A stretch of 64,000 bases of DNA from Hydractinia symbiolongicarpus (GCF_029227915.1 NC_079876.1:17732001-17796000), one strand, 5' to 3'. Positions 31,943-43,575 are shown, numbered from the stretch's first letter. Made by a program: numbers and translations. The notes: generated by a model not told the origin, from the letters alone.

Positions 31943-32014
31943 TGCGTCGACCGGGAATCGAACCCGGATCTATTGCTTGGAAGACAACAATACTAACCTT
32001 TACACCACTGACGC
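31943..32014 (-). pseudogene. tRNA-Gly(UCC)-like
   Basis: A6 mismatch, T66 and T31 wobbles. Confidence 0.5.
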
Positions 32015-32219
32015 TGACAGCATAATTTTTGGAGTTATGACAGGTAAGGTCATTTCGCGATCAAAATAAGGGCATCTTTCGTATTATATGCATTTCCCTT
32101 GTGTCTTCACAACTTGAAAACATTAGGTGTCACAAAAAATTTGTCCTCCTAATCACCTTCAAAGTAGAAACGACACGTACTCAATTTAATAGACTAGAAC
32201 ATGCAATCTAGCAGCCAAA

Positions 32220-32291
32220 TGCGTCGGCTGGGAATCGAACCCGGATCTATTGCTCGGAAGGCAACAATACTAACCTTTACACCACCGACTC
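32220..32291 (-). pseudogene. tRNA-Gly(UCC)-like
   Basis: A2 and A64 mismatches; same lineage as 24743. Confidence 0.55.
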
Positions 32292-32496
32292 TGACAGCAG
32301 AATTGTTGGAGTTGTGACAGGTAAGGTACTTTCGCGATTAAAAAAAGGGAATCTTTCGTATTATATGCATTTCCTTTGTGTCTTCACAACTTGAAAACAT
32401 TAGTTGGCAAAAACAAGTTGCCCTCCTAATCATCTTCAAAGAAGAACCCACACGTACAGAATTTAATAGACTAGAACATCATATCTAGCAGCCAAA

Positions 32497-32568
32497 TGCG
32501 TCAACTGGAAAGTGAATCAGGATCTATTGCTTGGAAGACAAAAATGTTAACTTTTACACCACCGACGC
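32497..32568 (-). pseudogene. tRNA-Gly-like, class P
   Basis: Fourth occurrence of the six-unit module head. Confidence 0.7.
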
Positions 32569-32774
32569 TGACAGCAGAATTGTTGGGGGTATTGCAGGTA
32601 AGGAACTTTTGCGATCAAAATAAGGGCATCCTTCGTATTATATGCATTTCCCTTGTGTCTTCACAACTTGAAAGCATTAACTGTCCAAACAAAATTTGCC
32701 CTGCTAATCACCTTCAAGGTAGAAACGACACGTACTGAATTTAATAGACTGGAACATGTAATCTAGCAGCGAAA

Positions 32775-32846
32775 TGCGTCGGCCGGGAATCGAACCCAGA
32801 TCTATTGCTCCGAATGCAACAATACTAACCCTTACACCACCGACGC
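32775..32846 (-). tRNA. tRNA, Gly body with Arg anticodon UCG, sound
   Basis: Loop ATTCGGA gives UCG. Unlike its relatives at 15872, 21139 and 25298, the anticodon stem is GTTGC/GCAAT, so every stem pairs (T50-G64 by wobble) and the B box is perfect. It could be transcribed and fold. Whether it is charged with Arg, Gly or neither cannot be told from sequence. Confidence 0.75.
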
Positions 32847-33051
32847 TGACAGCATAATTGTTGGAGTTGTGACAGGTAAGGTACTTTCGCGATCAAAATA
32901 AGGGAATCTTTCGTATTATATGCACTTCCTTTGTGTATTCACAAGTTGAAAACATTAAGTGTCAAAAAAAATTTATCCTCCTAATCATCTTTTATGTAGG
33001 AACCACAAGAACTGAATTTAATAGACTAGAACATGCAATCTAGCAGCCAAA

Positions 33052-33123
33052 TGCGTCGGCTGGGAATCGAACCCGGATCAATTGCTTGGAAGGCAACAAT
33101 GCTAACCTTTACACTACCGACGC
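33052..33123 (-). tRNA. tRNA-Gly(UCC), A64
   Basis: Also A9 instead of G9. Confidence 0.62.
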
Positions 33124-33328
33124 TGACAGGATAATTGTTGGAGTTATGACAGGTAAGGTACTTTCGCGATCAAAATAAGGGCATCTTACGTATTATATGC
33201 ATTTCCCTTGTGTCTTCACAACTTGAAAACATTAGTTGGCAAAAACAAGTTGCCCTCCTAATCATCTTCAAAGGAGAACCCACACGTACAGAACTTAATA
33301 GACTAGAACATCATATCTAGCAGCCAAA

Positions 33329-33400
33329 TGCGTCAACTGGGAAGTGAATCAGGATCTATTGCTTGGAAGACAAAAATTTTAACTTTTACACCACCGACGC
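33329..33400 (-). pseudogene. tRNA-Gly-like, class P
   Basis: Typical class P. Confidence 0.7.
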
Positions 33401-33606
33401 TGACAGCAGAATTGTTGGAGGTATTGCAGGTAAGGAACTTTTGCGATCAAAATAAGGGCATCCTTCGTATTATATGCATTTCCCTTGTGTGTTCACAACT
33501 TGAAAGCATTAATTGTCCAAACAAACTTTGCCCTGCTAATCACCTTCAAGGTAGAAACGACACGTACTGAATTTAATAGACTAGAACATGTAATCTAGTA
33601 GCGAAA

Positions 33607-33678
33607 TGCGTCGGCCGGGAGTCGAACCCAGATCAATTGCTTGGAAGGCAACAATGCTAACCTTTACACCACTGACGC
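33607..33678 (-). tRNA. tRNA-Gly(UCC), A6
   Basis: A6 mismatch plus T50-G64 wobble. Confidence 0.65.
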
Positions 33679-33883
33679 TGACAGAAGAAATGTTGAAGTT
33701 ATTACAGGTAAGGTACTTTCGCGATCAAAATAAGGGAATCTTTCGTATTATATGCATTTCCCTTGTGTCTTCACAACTTGAAAACATTAGTTGGCAAAAA
33801 CAAGCTGCCCTCCTAGTCATCTTCAAAGGAGAACCCACACGTACAGAATTTAATAGACTAAAACATCATATCTAGCAGCCAAA

Positions 33884-33955
33884 TGCGTCAACTGGGAAGT
33901 GAACCAGGATCTATTGCTTGGAAGACAAAAATGTTAACTTTTACACCAGCGACAC
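33884..33955 (-). pseudogene. tRNA-Gly-like, class P
   Basis: Acceptor GTGTCGC as at 16981. Confidence 0.72.
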
Positions 33956-34161
33956 TGACAGCAGAATTGTTGGAGGTATTGCAGGTAAGGAAGTTTTGCG
34001 ATCAAAAAAAGGGCATCCTTCGTATTATATGCATTTCCCTTGTGTGTTCACAACTTGAAAGCATTAACTGTCCAAACAAAATTTGCCCTGCTAATCACCT
34101 TCAAGGTAGAAACGACACGTACTGAATTTAATAGACTAGAACATGTAATCTAGTAGCGAAA

Positions 34162-34233
34162 TGCGTCGGCCGGGAGTCGAACCCGGATCTATTGCTTGGA
34201 AGGCAACAATGCTAACCTTTACACCACTGACGC
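34162..34233 (-). tRNA. tRNA-Gly(UCC), A6
   Basis: Single acceptor mismatch. Confidence 0.72.
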
Positions 34234-34438
34234 TGACAGAAAAAATGTTGAAGTTATTACAGGTAAGGTACTTTCGCGATCAAAATAAGGGAATCTTTCG
34301 TATTATATGCATTTCCCTTGTATATTCACAACTTGAAAACATTAAGTGTCAAAAAAAATTTATCCTCCTAATCATCTTTTAAGTAGGAACCACAAGAACT
34401 GAAATTAATAGACTAGAACATGAAATCTAGCGGCCAAA

Positions 34439-34510
34439 TGTGTCGGCCGGGAATCGAACCCGGATCTATTGCTTGGAAGGCAACAAAGTCAACCTTTACA
34501 CCAACGACGC
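34439..34510 (-). pseudogene. tRNA-Gly(UCC)-like
   Basis: A71 and T7 mismatches; D arm changed. Confidence 0.6.
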
Positions 34511-34716
34511 TGACAGCAGAACTGTTGGAGTTATGACAGGTAAGGTACTTTCGCGCTCAAAATAAGGGCATCTTACGTATTATATGCATTTCCCTTGTGT
34601 CTTCACAACTTGAAAGCATTAACTGTCCAAACAAAATTTGCCCTCGTAATCACCTTCAAAGTAGAAACGACACGTACTGAATTTAATAGACTAGAACATG
34701 TAATTTAGTAGCGATA

Positions 34717-34788
34717 TGCGTCGGCCGGGAATCGAACCCGGATCTATTGCTTGGAAGGCAACAATGCTAACCTTTACACCACCAACGC
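34717..34788 (-). tRNA. tRNA-Gly(UCC), sound
   Basis: One change from canonical: T5 pairs with G68 by wobble. Confidence 0.9.
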
Positions 34789-34993
34789 TGACAGAAAAAT
34801 TGTTTGAGTTATTGCAGGTAAGGTACTTTCGCGATCAAAGTAAGGACATCTTTCGTATTAAATGCATTTCCCTTGTGTCTTCACCACTTGAAAACATTTT
34901 CTGGCAAAAACAAGTTGCCCTCCTAATCATCTTCAAAGGAGAACCCACACGTACACAAATTAATAGACTGGAACATCAAATCTAGCAGCTAAA

Positions 34994-35064
34994 TGGGTCG
35001 GCCGGAATCGAAGCCGGATCTATTGTTTGGAAGGCAACAATGCTAACCTTTACACCACCGACGC
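34994..35064 (-). pseudogene. tRNA-Gly(UCC)-like, 71 nt
   Basis: Same lineage as 27794. Confidence 0.7.
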
Positions 35065-35269
35065 TGACAGCAGAATTGTTGGAGTTATGACAGGTAAGGT
35101 ACTTTCGCGATCAAAATAAGGGCATCTTACGTATTATATGAATTTCCCTTTTGTCTTCACAACTTGAAAACAATAAGTGTCAAAAAAAATTTGTCCTCCT
35201 AATCATCTTTTAAGTAGGAACCACAAAAACTGAATTTAATAGACTAGAACATGAAATCTAACAGCCAAA

Positions 35270-35341
35270 TGTGTCGGCCGGGAATCGAACTCGGATCTAT
35301 TGCTTGGAAAGCCACAATGCTAACCTTTACACCACCGACGC
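35270..35341 (-). pseudogene. tRNA-Gly(UCC)-like
   Basis: A71, A52 facing C62, anticodon stem weakened. Confidence 0.65.
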
Positions 35342-35546
35342 TGACAGCAGAATTGTTGGAGTTATTGCGGGTAAGGTACTTTCGCAATCAAAGTAAGGAC
35401 ATCTTTCGTATTATATGCATTTCCCTTGTGTCTTCACCACTTAAAAACATTTTCTGGCAAAAACAAGTTGCCCTCCTAATCATCTTCAAAGGAGAACCCA
35501 CACGTACACAAATTAATAGACTGGAACATCAAATCTTGCAGCTAAA

Positions 35547-35617
35547 TGGGTCGGCCGGAATCGAACCCGGATCTATTGTTTGGAAGGCAACAATGCTAAC
35601 CCTTACAACACCGACGC
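35547..35617 (-). pseudogene. tRNA-Gly(UCC)-like, 71 nt
   Basis: T stem one base short, C31 faces A39, A box changed. Confidence 0.7.
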
Positions 35618-35821
35618 TGACAGGATAATTGTAGGAGTTATTACAGGTAAGGTACTTTCACAATCAAAATAAGGGCATCTTTCGTATTACATGCATTTCT
35701 TTTGTGTCTTCACAACTTGAAAACATTAACTGTCCAAAAAAATTTCCCTCCTAATCACCTTCAAAGCAGAAACCACACGTACGGAATTTAATAGACTAGA
35801 ACATGTAATCTAGCGGCCAAA

Positions 35822-35893
35822 TGCGTCCGCCGGGAATCGAACCCGGATCTATTGCTTGGAAGGCAACAATGCTAACCTTTACACCACCGACGC
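35822..35893 (-). tRNA. tRNA-Gly(UCC), one mismatch
   Basis: G67 faces G6; all else canonical. Last unit before LINE copy 2. Confidence 0.72.
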
Positions 35894-36280
35894 TGACAGC
35901 AGAATTGATGGAGTTATTGCAGCTAAGGTATTTTCAGGATCATAGTAAGGACATCATTCGTATTATATGCATTTCCCTTGTGTCTGCACAAGTAAGTAAG
36001 TAAGTTATATTTGCCATCATTATAAAATCGTTAGAAATATTTACAGAGAAAAAGAAATTGAAAACAAATAAATGAAATAATAAACTATATATAATATTAA
36101 AATGTATCATAAAAAATATAAAATAAAATTAAATGCAATTTTCCTGAGTGTTGATATGTTTGATGGTTGGATAACACAAAACAAGCCAAAGCGAGATTTC
36201 CAGTGTGGTCCATTTCTACACTTATAGAAAAAAAGATAAGCAAAACGAAAACGAAAGGATTATCAAAAGATCATATGAAT

Positions 36281-37887
36281 TTAATTCACAAAATCATCTG
36301 AGTCCCTTCTCGTTATAACATCAAAATAGTGCTTTTTTAGGTTGTGTTTAAAACTGTTTGTAGTACTAGATCTTTTAAGACCCTCAGGAAGAGTATTCCA
36401 TAAGGAGGGTCCAAGGTAGGAAAGACACTGTTGACCTTGGGATGTTTTTTCGCAAGATTGTTCAAGCCTCTGGAATGATGAACGAGTCGAAGCTCTTCTA
36501 TGAATTGATGGAATAAATACATCAGACATGTACAGAGTTCATTTTTTCTGAAAAAATTCATATGCATGATTGTTTACGCATACTTTAAACCTTTCGCTAA
36601 CTGGTAGCCAATTTATTTCCTTAGAATCCGTAGCACCTACATGTGATCTGCTACTTTTTTGTAAACAGAAGCGAACACATTTGTTTTGGGCAACATGGAG
36701 CTTCTTTTTTAAAACTTTTGTCAGGTTTGGATACCACACAGTACTGGCATAGTCGAAATGTGGTTGAATTAAAGAGTTACAAAGAAGTCGTCGCAGATCC
36801 TTGTTCAAAAATGAGCTTTGACGATAAAGAAATTTAATTTTGCCATTAATTTTGTTAATCACATGTAAGGCCATTGACTCACCAGACAGTGATTGGTCAA
36901 AGATGCAACCAAGATATTCAACTTTCGTATGCTGCTTGATTTCTACTCCATTGTAGGAAATATTAAGTTTTTCTGCTTTCTTAATTTTTCACCTGGAGGC
37001 AAAAAGAATAGACTTAGTTTTATCTTCACCAAAGGTTATGCTGAGTTTGTTGTCCACAAACCAATCACATAAATTACTGAAGTCTGTATTAGGAGCATTT
37101 TCCATCTCAGTTATGTCTTTGTGTTGAAATAAGAGACATGAATCATCTGCGTAGAGAAAAAGATCACATTGTACTAAAGCTTGTGGCATATCGTTTACAT
37201 AAAGTAAGAACAGAAGTGGACCCAAGATAGAACCTTGGGGAACACCACATTCCAGTTTACCTGGATTAGATGATAAGTTATCTATTGACACACAAAATGT
37301 TCTGTTTGCAAGGTAAGACCTGAACCAAAGAATTACTTCATTTGAAAATCCAAGAGTTCCTAATTTTTCCAAAAGTATGGAGTGGTTGATGGTATCGAAA
37401 GCTTTTTGTAGGTCAATGAGGATCATACCAGACAGCAAGCCTGCATCAAAACCTTTTGAAATTTTGTCATGTATATATGATAGACAAAAATCTGTTGAAT
37501 GACAGCTTCTAAAGCCAGACTGAAATTTAAATAATATATCGTTTTCGTCTAAGAAAGCTTGTGTTTGGTTATGGACCACTCTTTCAATAATTTTAGAAAA
37601 AAGAGGAAGCAAAGATATAGGGCGGTAATTCTTTGGATCAGTTCTTGATCCCTTCTTATATAGTGGCTTAAGTTTAGCTATCTTACATTCACTAGGGAAA
37701 GATGACAGTGAGATAGAAAGATTACATAATTGAGTTATTGGTCTGCAGAGAAAATCAGCACCATCCTTCAAGAAAATTCCAGATATAGTATCAAGTCCTG
37801 GTGCTTTTGTTGTACTAGTATCATTTAGCAAATTCAGCACATCTTCTTCTAAGACTTGCTGAAAATTGAATATCTTGTTTCCAATGT
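36281..37887 (-). pseudogene. LINE copy 2 reverse transcriptase region
   Basis: From the ATG at 37840 the catalytic landmarks match copy 1 (PQGSILGPLLF, YADD). TGA stops lie at 36989 and 36539. Confidence 0.9.
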
Positions 37888-39357
37888 TTAGCGATTGTAA
37901 TATGAGATGACAGCATTTATCCCAAATCTATTTGAGGGCTTAGGAAGATTTTGAAGCAGCCCATCTGCTAGACCAGAGAAAAAGTTCTTAAATATCTCTA
38001 GTTTTGGTTTTGTATCAAAATGTAAGGCATCCTCATCCTTTAGACAGTAGTTAGGATCTGACTTCTTTGAGTTGTCAAGTCCCATAGACTTTAGAGTCTT
38101 CCATAGTTCCTTAGGCTTGCCTGTGTTTTCTGTTATTTTGTTTTTATAGTATTCTTTTTTCTTTTTATTGATCAAATTTTGCACATTACTTTTTGCTTCA
38201 TTCCAGAGGTCAGAATCAATTTGTAATTTTGACTTCTTAAACTTTTTAAAAAGTTTATCTCTAGTAGCAATCTTGTCTGCAATCTCACCATCAAACCATT
38301 CCTGGGAGTTGCATTTAATTCTGGCCTCTTTAGTAGGTGCTATAGTATCTATTACTGACATTAGTTTTGTCAAAAAATCAGAGTAGGCCAGATCAATGTC
38401 CGTGAACTCATTATAATTTGGAAAGTTTGTATCCCTTAGGAGACCCTGATACTGTTCCTTTGTGTAGTTTTTAAAAGATCGAAATTTGATATGTTTGTGG
38501 GTATTAAACTTGACTTTTTTGACTTTTCTGGTGCAGAAAATCATTTGGTGATCTGATAGTCCAACATTTAAAACTCCACTTTGAGAAACTTTACCAACAC
38601 AATTTGTTAAAAAGTGGTCAATAACTGTTGCAGTAGCACAAGTTACCCTTGTAGGCTCAACAATCAATTGTTTAAGGCCATAAAGCGAACAAAATTCTAC
38701 ACATTGCTTTTGCAATCCAGAGACATGATCACTCTTAAGTGCTGTCTTATTCATTTTGAAAATACTTCTACCATTACAAAGAGTATTGATATTAAAGTCT
38801 CCCAAGAGATAGAATTCTTTCTCATCAAAATCTAATGTAGTAAATTCATCTGAAATATTATTGACAAAATTATTTTGATCTGGTGGTCTGTAAAACACTC
38901 CAACAGTGAAAGGCTTTGTTTTAGGAAATAAAACATCAAACATGACACATTCCAAATTTTCTGAAAGTCGCTTATGAGAATTGTAACAAATATCATTTCT
39001 AATAAAGCAAGCAACACCTCCTCCATGCCTGTTGCTGTCACATCTAAGGAGGTTATAGCCTTCAATAGATACCTCAGAATCTGTTACAGTATTATCTAGT
39101 TTAGATTCTGTTATACCAATAATAGCTATTTTAGTTGAGAACTCTATTGCCCTAAGTTCATCAATTTTAGGTAAAAGCGAATTAATGTTGACATGAGCCA
39201 TATGAAACCCTCGCTTCTTGAACACGTTCCAGTCCTCATTCACAGTTGTCATATCCACAGGAGGGCCAGGGTTTAGACTTATGTCACCAGAAAGAAGAAT
39301 CAATGAACAAAGATAGTTTGTCTGGTTTTTCCTGCTTAAAACAAGAAAAGACAACAT
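37888..39357 (-). CDS. LINE copy 2 AP endonuclease with 2A-like leader
   Basis: 489 codons from the ATG at 39357, identical in protein to copy 1 over this span. All endonuclease active-site residues and DISLNPGP are kept. Separated from the RT by the same frameshift. Confidence 0.85.
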   Translation of the reverse strand: MLSFLVLSRKNQTNYLCSLILLSGDISLNPGPPVDMTTVNEDWNVFKKRGFHMAHVNINSLLPKIDELRAIEFSTKIAIIGITESKLDNTVTDSEVSIEGYNLLRCDSNRHGGGVACFIRNDICYNSHKRLSENLECVMFDVLFPKTKPFTVGVFYRPPDQNNFVNNISDEFTTLDFDEKEFYLLGDFNINTLCNGRSIFKMNKTALKSDHVSGLQKQCVEFCSLYGLKQLIVEPTRVTCATATVIDHFLTNCVGKVSQSGVLNVGLSDHQMIFCTRKVKKVKFNTHKHIKFRSFKNYTKEQYQGLLRDTNFPNYNEFTDIDLAYSDFLTKLMSVIDTIAPTKEARIKCNSQEWFDGEIADKIATRDKLFKKFKKSKLQIDSDLWNEAKSNVQNLINKKKKEYYKNKITENTGKPKELWKTLKSMGLDNSKKSDPNYCLKDEDALHFDTKPKLEIFKNFFSGLADGLLQNLPKPSNRFGINAVISYYNR

Positions 39358-39971
39358 ATAGTACTTGATGTTAGTTTCTAAGTTCTTATTAGTAATTTCG
39401 TTACAAAAAGCTACAGATTCAGGCACGAAGAAAGATGATTTGTTACAACGCTCAAGTTTGGAGTATTTACAAACTTCATTGTGATAACTATGTACAGCAA
39501 GTGTAACTATGGCAATTTGAAAGAAACAACCAGCTGATGCAAGCAATAAGTTTCTCTTTCTACAGCTAATAACTTTAAGAAAGTTAACTATGATGAAGAC
39601 GAAAAATATAAAAATAATTTTAGGAATGTAGATGTTTGCATAGTTATTGGCCAGTTCTTTCTGCAGGTTAATACTGTTTTTTTCTCCTTTCAAACCGTCA
39701 AAGGTTTGATTATAAATATAAAAAGGTGAGAATAATAATTTATGAACAGGTAAAATTGTCTTACTATTTAATATAGTGCTATTTCCAAATTCAGGCTTAA
39801 TATTTTCAAAAATTGAAATTGAACAGTTAATAAAAAGCAAACAGAAAATTATGTTAAAAAACAACTTGAAAACATTAGCTGGCAAAAACAAGTTGCCCTC
39901 CTAATCACCTTCAAAATAGAAACGGCACGTACTGAATTTAATAGACTAGAACATGTAATCTAGTAGCGAAA

Positions 39972-40043
39972 TGCGTCGACCGGGAATCGAACCCGGATCT
40001 ATTGCTTGGAAGACAACAATGCTAACCTTTACACCACTGACGC
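39972..40043 (-). pseudogene. tRNA-Gly(UCC)-like
   Basis: 8029-bp copy of 31943, with C23 restored to the D stem. Confidence 0.5.
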
Positions 40044-40248
40044 TGACAGCATAATTTTTGGAGTTATGACAGGTAAGGTCATTTCGCGATCAAAATAAGG
40101 GCATCTTTCGTATTATATGCATTTCCCTTGTGTCTTCACAACTTGAAAACATTAGGTGTCACAAAAAATTTGTCCTCCTAATCACCTTCAAAGTAGAAAC
40201 GACACGTACTCAATTTAATAGACTAGAACATGCAATCTAGCAGCCAAA

Positions 40249-40320
40249 TGCGTCGGCTGGGAATCGAACCCGGATCTATTGCTCGGAAGGCAACAATACT
40301 AACCTTTACACCACCGACTC
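40249..40320 (-). pseudogene. tRNA-Gly(UCC)-like
   Basis: Copy of 32220. Confidence 0.55.
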
Positions 40321-40525
40321 TGACAGCAGAATTGTTGGAGTTGTGACAGGTAAGGTACTTTCGCGATTAAAAAAAGGGAATCTTTCGTATTATATGCATT
40401 TCCTTTGTGTCTTCACAACTTGAAAACATTAGTTGGCAAAAACAAGTTGCCCTCCTAATCATCTTCAAAGAAGAACCCACACGTACAGAATTTAATAGAC
40501 TAGAACATCATATCTAGCAGCCAAA

Positions 40526-40597
40526 TGCGTCAACTGGAAAGTGAATCAGGATCTATTGCTTGGAAGACAAAAATGTTAACTTTTACACCACCGACGC
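40526..40597 (-). pseudogene. tRNA-Gly-like, class P
   Basis: Copy of 32497. Confidence 0.7.
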
Positions 40598-40803
40598 TGA
40601 CAGCAGAATTGTTGGGGGTATTGCAGGTAAGGAACTTTTGCGATCAAAATAAGGGCATCCTTCGTATTATATGCATTTCCCTTGTGTCTTCACAACTTGA
40701 AAGCATTAACTGTCCAAACAAAATTTGCCCTGCTAATCACCTTCAAGGTAGAAACGACACGTACTGAATTTAATAGACTGGAACATGTAATCTAGCAGCG
40801 AAA

Positions 40804-40875
40804 TGCGTCGGCCGGGAATCGAACCCAGATCTATTGCTCCGAATGCAACAATACTAACCCTTACACCACCGACGC
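40804..40875 (-). tRNA. tRNA, Gly body with Arg anticodon UCG, sound
   Basis: Copy of 32775; all stems pair. Confidence 0.75.
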
Positions 40876-41080
40876 TGACAGCATAATTGTTGGAGTTGTG
40901 ACAGGTAAGGTACTTTCGCGATCAAAATAAGGGAATCTTTCGTATTATATGCACTTCCCTTGTGTATTCACAAGTTGAAAACATTAAGTGTCAAAAAAAA
41001 TTTATCCTCCTAATCATCTTTTATGTAGGAACCACAAGAACTGAATTTAATAGACTAGAACATGCAATCTAGCAGCCAAA

Positions 41081-41152
41081 TGCGTCGGCTGGGAATCGAA
41101 CCCGGATCAATTGCTTGGAAGGCAACAATGCTAACCTTTACACCACCGACGC
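41081..41152 (-). tRNA. tRNA-Gly(UCC), A64
   Basis: Copy of 33052 with G9 intact. Confidence 0.68.
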
Positions 41153-41357
41153 TGACAGGATAATTGTTGAAGTTATGACAGGTAAGGTACTTTCGCGATC
41201 AAAATAAGGGCATCTTACGTATTATATGCATTTCCCTTGTGTCTTCACAACTTGAAAACATTAGTTGGCAAAAACAAGTTGCCCTCCTAATCATCTTCAA
41301 AGGAGAACCCACACGTACAGAACTTAATAGACTAGAACATCATATCTAGCAGCCAAA

Positions 41358-41429
41358 TGCGTCAACTGGGAAGTGAATCAGGATCTATTGCTTGGAAGAC
41401 AAAAATTTTAACTTTTACACCACCGACGC
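41358..41429 (-). pseudogene. tRNA-Gly-like, class P
   Basis: Copy of 33329. Confidence 0.7.
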
Positions 41430-41635
41430 TGACAGCAGAATTGTTGGAGGTATTGCAGGTAAGGAACTTTTGCGATCAAAATAAGGGCATCCTTCGTATT
41501 ATATGCTTTTCCCTTGTGTGTTCACAACTTGAAAGCATTAATTGTCCAAACAAACTTTGCCCTGCTAATCACCTTCAAGGTAGAAACGACACGTACTGAA
41601 TTTAATAGACTAGAACATGTAATCTAGTAGCGAAA

Positions 41636-41707
41636 TGCGTCGGCCGGGAGTCGAACCCGGATCTATTGCTTGGAAGGCAACAATGCTAACCTTTACACCA
41701 CTGACGC
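41636..41707 (-). tRNA. tRNA-Gly(UCC), A6
   Basis: Copy of 33607 without its T50 change. Confidence 0.72.
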
Positions 41708-41912
41708 TGACAGAAGAAATGTTGAAGTTATTACAGGTAAGGTACTTTCGCGATCAAAATAAGGGAATCTTTCGTATTATATGCATTTCCCTTGTGTCTT
41801 CACAACTTGAAAACATTAGTTGGCAAAAACAAGCTGCCCTCCTAGTCATCTTCAAAGGAGAACCCACACTTACATAATTTAATAGACTAAAACATCATAT
41901 CTAGCAGCCAAA

Positions 41913-41984
41913 TGCGTCAACTGGGAAGTGAACCAGGATCTATTGCTTGGAAGACAAAAATGTTAACTTTTACACCAGCGACAC
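41913..41984 (-). pseudogene. tRNA-Gly-like, class P
   Basis: Copy of 33884. Confidence 0.72.
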
Positions 41985-42190
41985 TGACAGCAGAATTGTT
42001 GGAGGTATTGCAGGTAAGGAAGTTTTGCGATCAAAAAAAGGGCATCCTTCGTATTATATGCATTTCCCTTGTGTGTTCACAACTTGAAAGCATTAACTGT
42101 CCAAACAAAATTTGCCCTGCTAATCACCTTCAAGGTAGAAACGACACGTACTGAATTTAATAGACTAGAACATGTAATCTAGTAGCGAAA

Positions 42191-42262
42191 TGCGTCGGCC
42201 GGGAGTCGAACCCGGATCTATTGCTTGGAAGGCAACAATGCTAACCTTTACACCACTGACGC
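42191..42262 (-). tRNA. tRNA-Gly(UCC), A6
   Basis: Copy of 34162. Confidence 0.72.
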
Positions 42263-42467
42263 TGACAGAAAAAATGTTGAAGTTATTACAGGTAAGGTAC
42301 TTTCGCGATCAAAATAAGGGAATCTTTCGTATTATATGCATTTCCCTTGTATATTCACAACTTGAAAACATTAAGTGTCAAAAAAAATTTATCCTCCTAA
42401 TCATCTTTTAAGTAGGAACCACAAGAACTGAAATTAATAGACTAGAACATGAAATCTAGCGGCCAAA

Positions 42468-42539
42468 TGTGTCGGCCGGGAATCGAACCCGGATCTATTG
42501 CTTGGAAGGCAACAATGTCAACCTTTACACCAACGACGC
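42468..42539 (-). pseudogene. tRNA-Gly(UCC)-like
   Basis: Copy of 34439 with a normal D arm; A71 and T7 remain. Confidence 0.55.
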
Positions 42540-42745
42540 TGACAGCAGAACTGTTGGAGTTATGACAGGTAAGGTACTTTCGCGCTCAAAATAAGGGCAT
42601 CTTACGTATTATATGCATTTCCCTTGTGTCTTCACAACTTGAAAGCATTAACTGTCCAAACAAAATTTGCCCTCGTAATCACCTTCAAAGTAGAAACGAC
42701 ACGTACTGAATTTAATAGACTAGAACATGTAATTTAGTAGCGATA

Positions 42746-42817
42746 TGCGTCGGCCGGGAATCGAACCCGGATCTATTGCTTGGAAGGCAACAATGCTAAC
42801 CTTTACACCACCAACGC
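42746..42817 (-). tRNA. tRNA-Gly(UCC), sound
   Basis: Copy of 34717 (T5-G68 wobble). Confidence 0.9.
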
Positions 42818-43022
42818 TGACAGAAAAATTGTTTGAGTTATTGCAGGTAAGGTACTTTCGCGATCAAAGTAAGGACATCTTTCGTATTAAATGCATTTCC
42901 CTTGTGTCTTCACCACTTGAAAACATTTTCTGGCAAAAACAAGTTGCCCTCCTAATCATCTTCAAAGGAGAACCCACACGTACACAAATTAATAGACTGG
43001 AACATCAAATCTAGCAGCTAAA

Positions 43023-43093
43023 TGGGTCGGCCGGAATCGAAGCCGGATCTATTGTTTGGAAGGCAACAATGCTAACCTTTACACCACCGACGC
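43023..43093 (-). pseudogene. tRNA-Gly(UCC)-like, 71 nt
   Basis: Copy of 34994. Confidence 0.7.
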
Positions 43094-43298
43094 TGACAGC
43101 AGAATTGTTGGAGTTATGACAGGTAAGGTACTTTCGCGATCAAAATAAGGGCATCTTACGTATTATATGCATTTCCTTTGTGTCTTCACAACTTGAAAAC
43201 AATAAGTGTCAAAAAAAATTTGTCCTCCTAATCATCTTTTAAGTAGGAACCACAAAAACTGAATTTAATAGACTAGAACATGAAATCTAACAGCCAAA

Positions 43299-43370
43299 TG
43301 TGTCGGCCGGGAATCGAACTCGGATCTATTGCTTGGAAAGCCACAATGCTAACCTTTACACCACCGACGC
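43299..43370 (-). pseudogene. tRNA-Gly(UCC)-like
   Basis: Copy of 35270. Confidence 0.65.
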
Positions 43371-43575
43371 TGACAGCAGAATTGTTGGAGTTATTGCGGG
43401 TAAGGTACTTTCGCAATCAAAGTAAGGACATCTTTCGTATTATATGCATTTCCCTTGTGTCTTCACAACTTAAAAACATTTCCTGGCAAAAGCAAGTTGC
43501 CTTCCTAATCATCTTCAAAGTAGAAAGGACACGTACTGAATTTAATAGACTAGAACATGTAATCTAGTAGCGAAA

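Larger units (their letters stand above)
31835..35990 (-). repeat. tRNA-Gly satellite, block 2b
   Basis: Fifteen units between LINE copies 1 and 2. Positions from the LINE through about 35430 recur 8029 bp downstream. Confidence 0.95.
35991..39863 (-). mobile_element. LINE copy 2
   Basis: Same element as copy 1, shifted 8029 bp, with the same ends, same site in the unit and the same three frame breaks. Few differences are visible, such as YLGPSLW where copy 1 has YLAPSLW. Shares with copy 3 changes absent from copy 1. Confidence 0.9.

Noticed and set aside
15872-40875. Nonsense-suppressor tRNAs
   Set aside because: No anticodon CUA, UUA or UCA was found among the variants; the changes seen are UCG, UUC, UCU and UGC.
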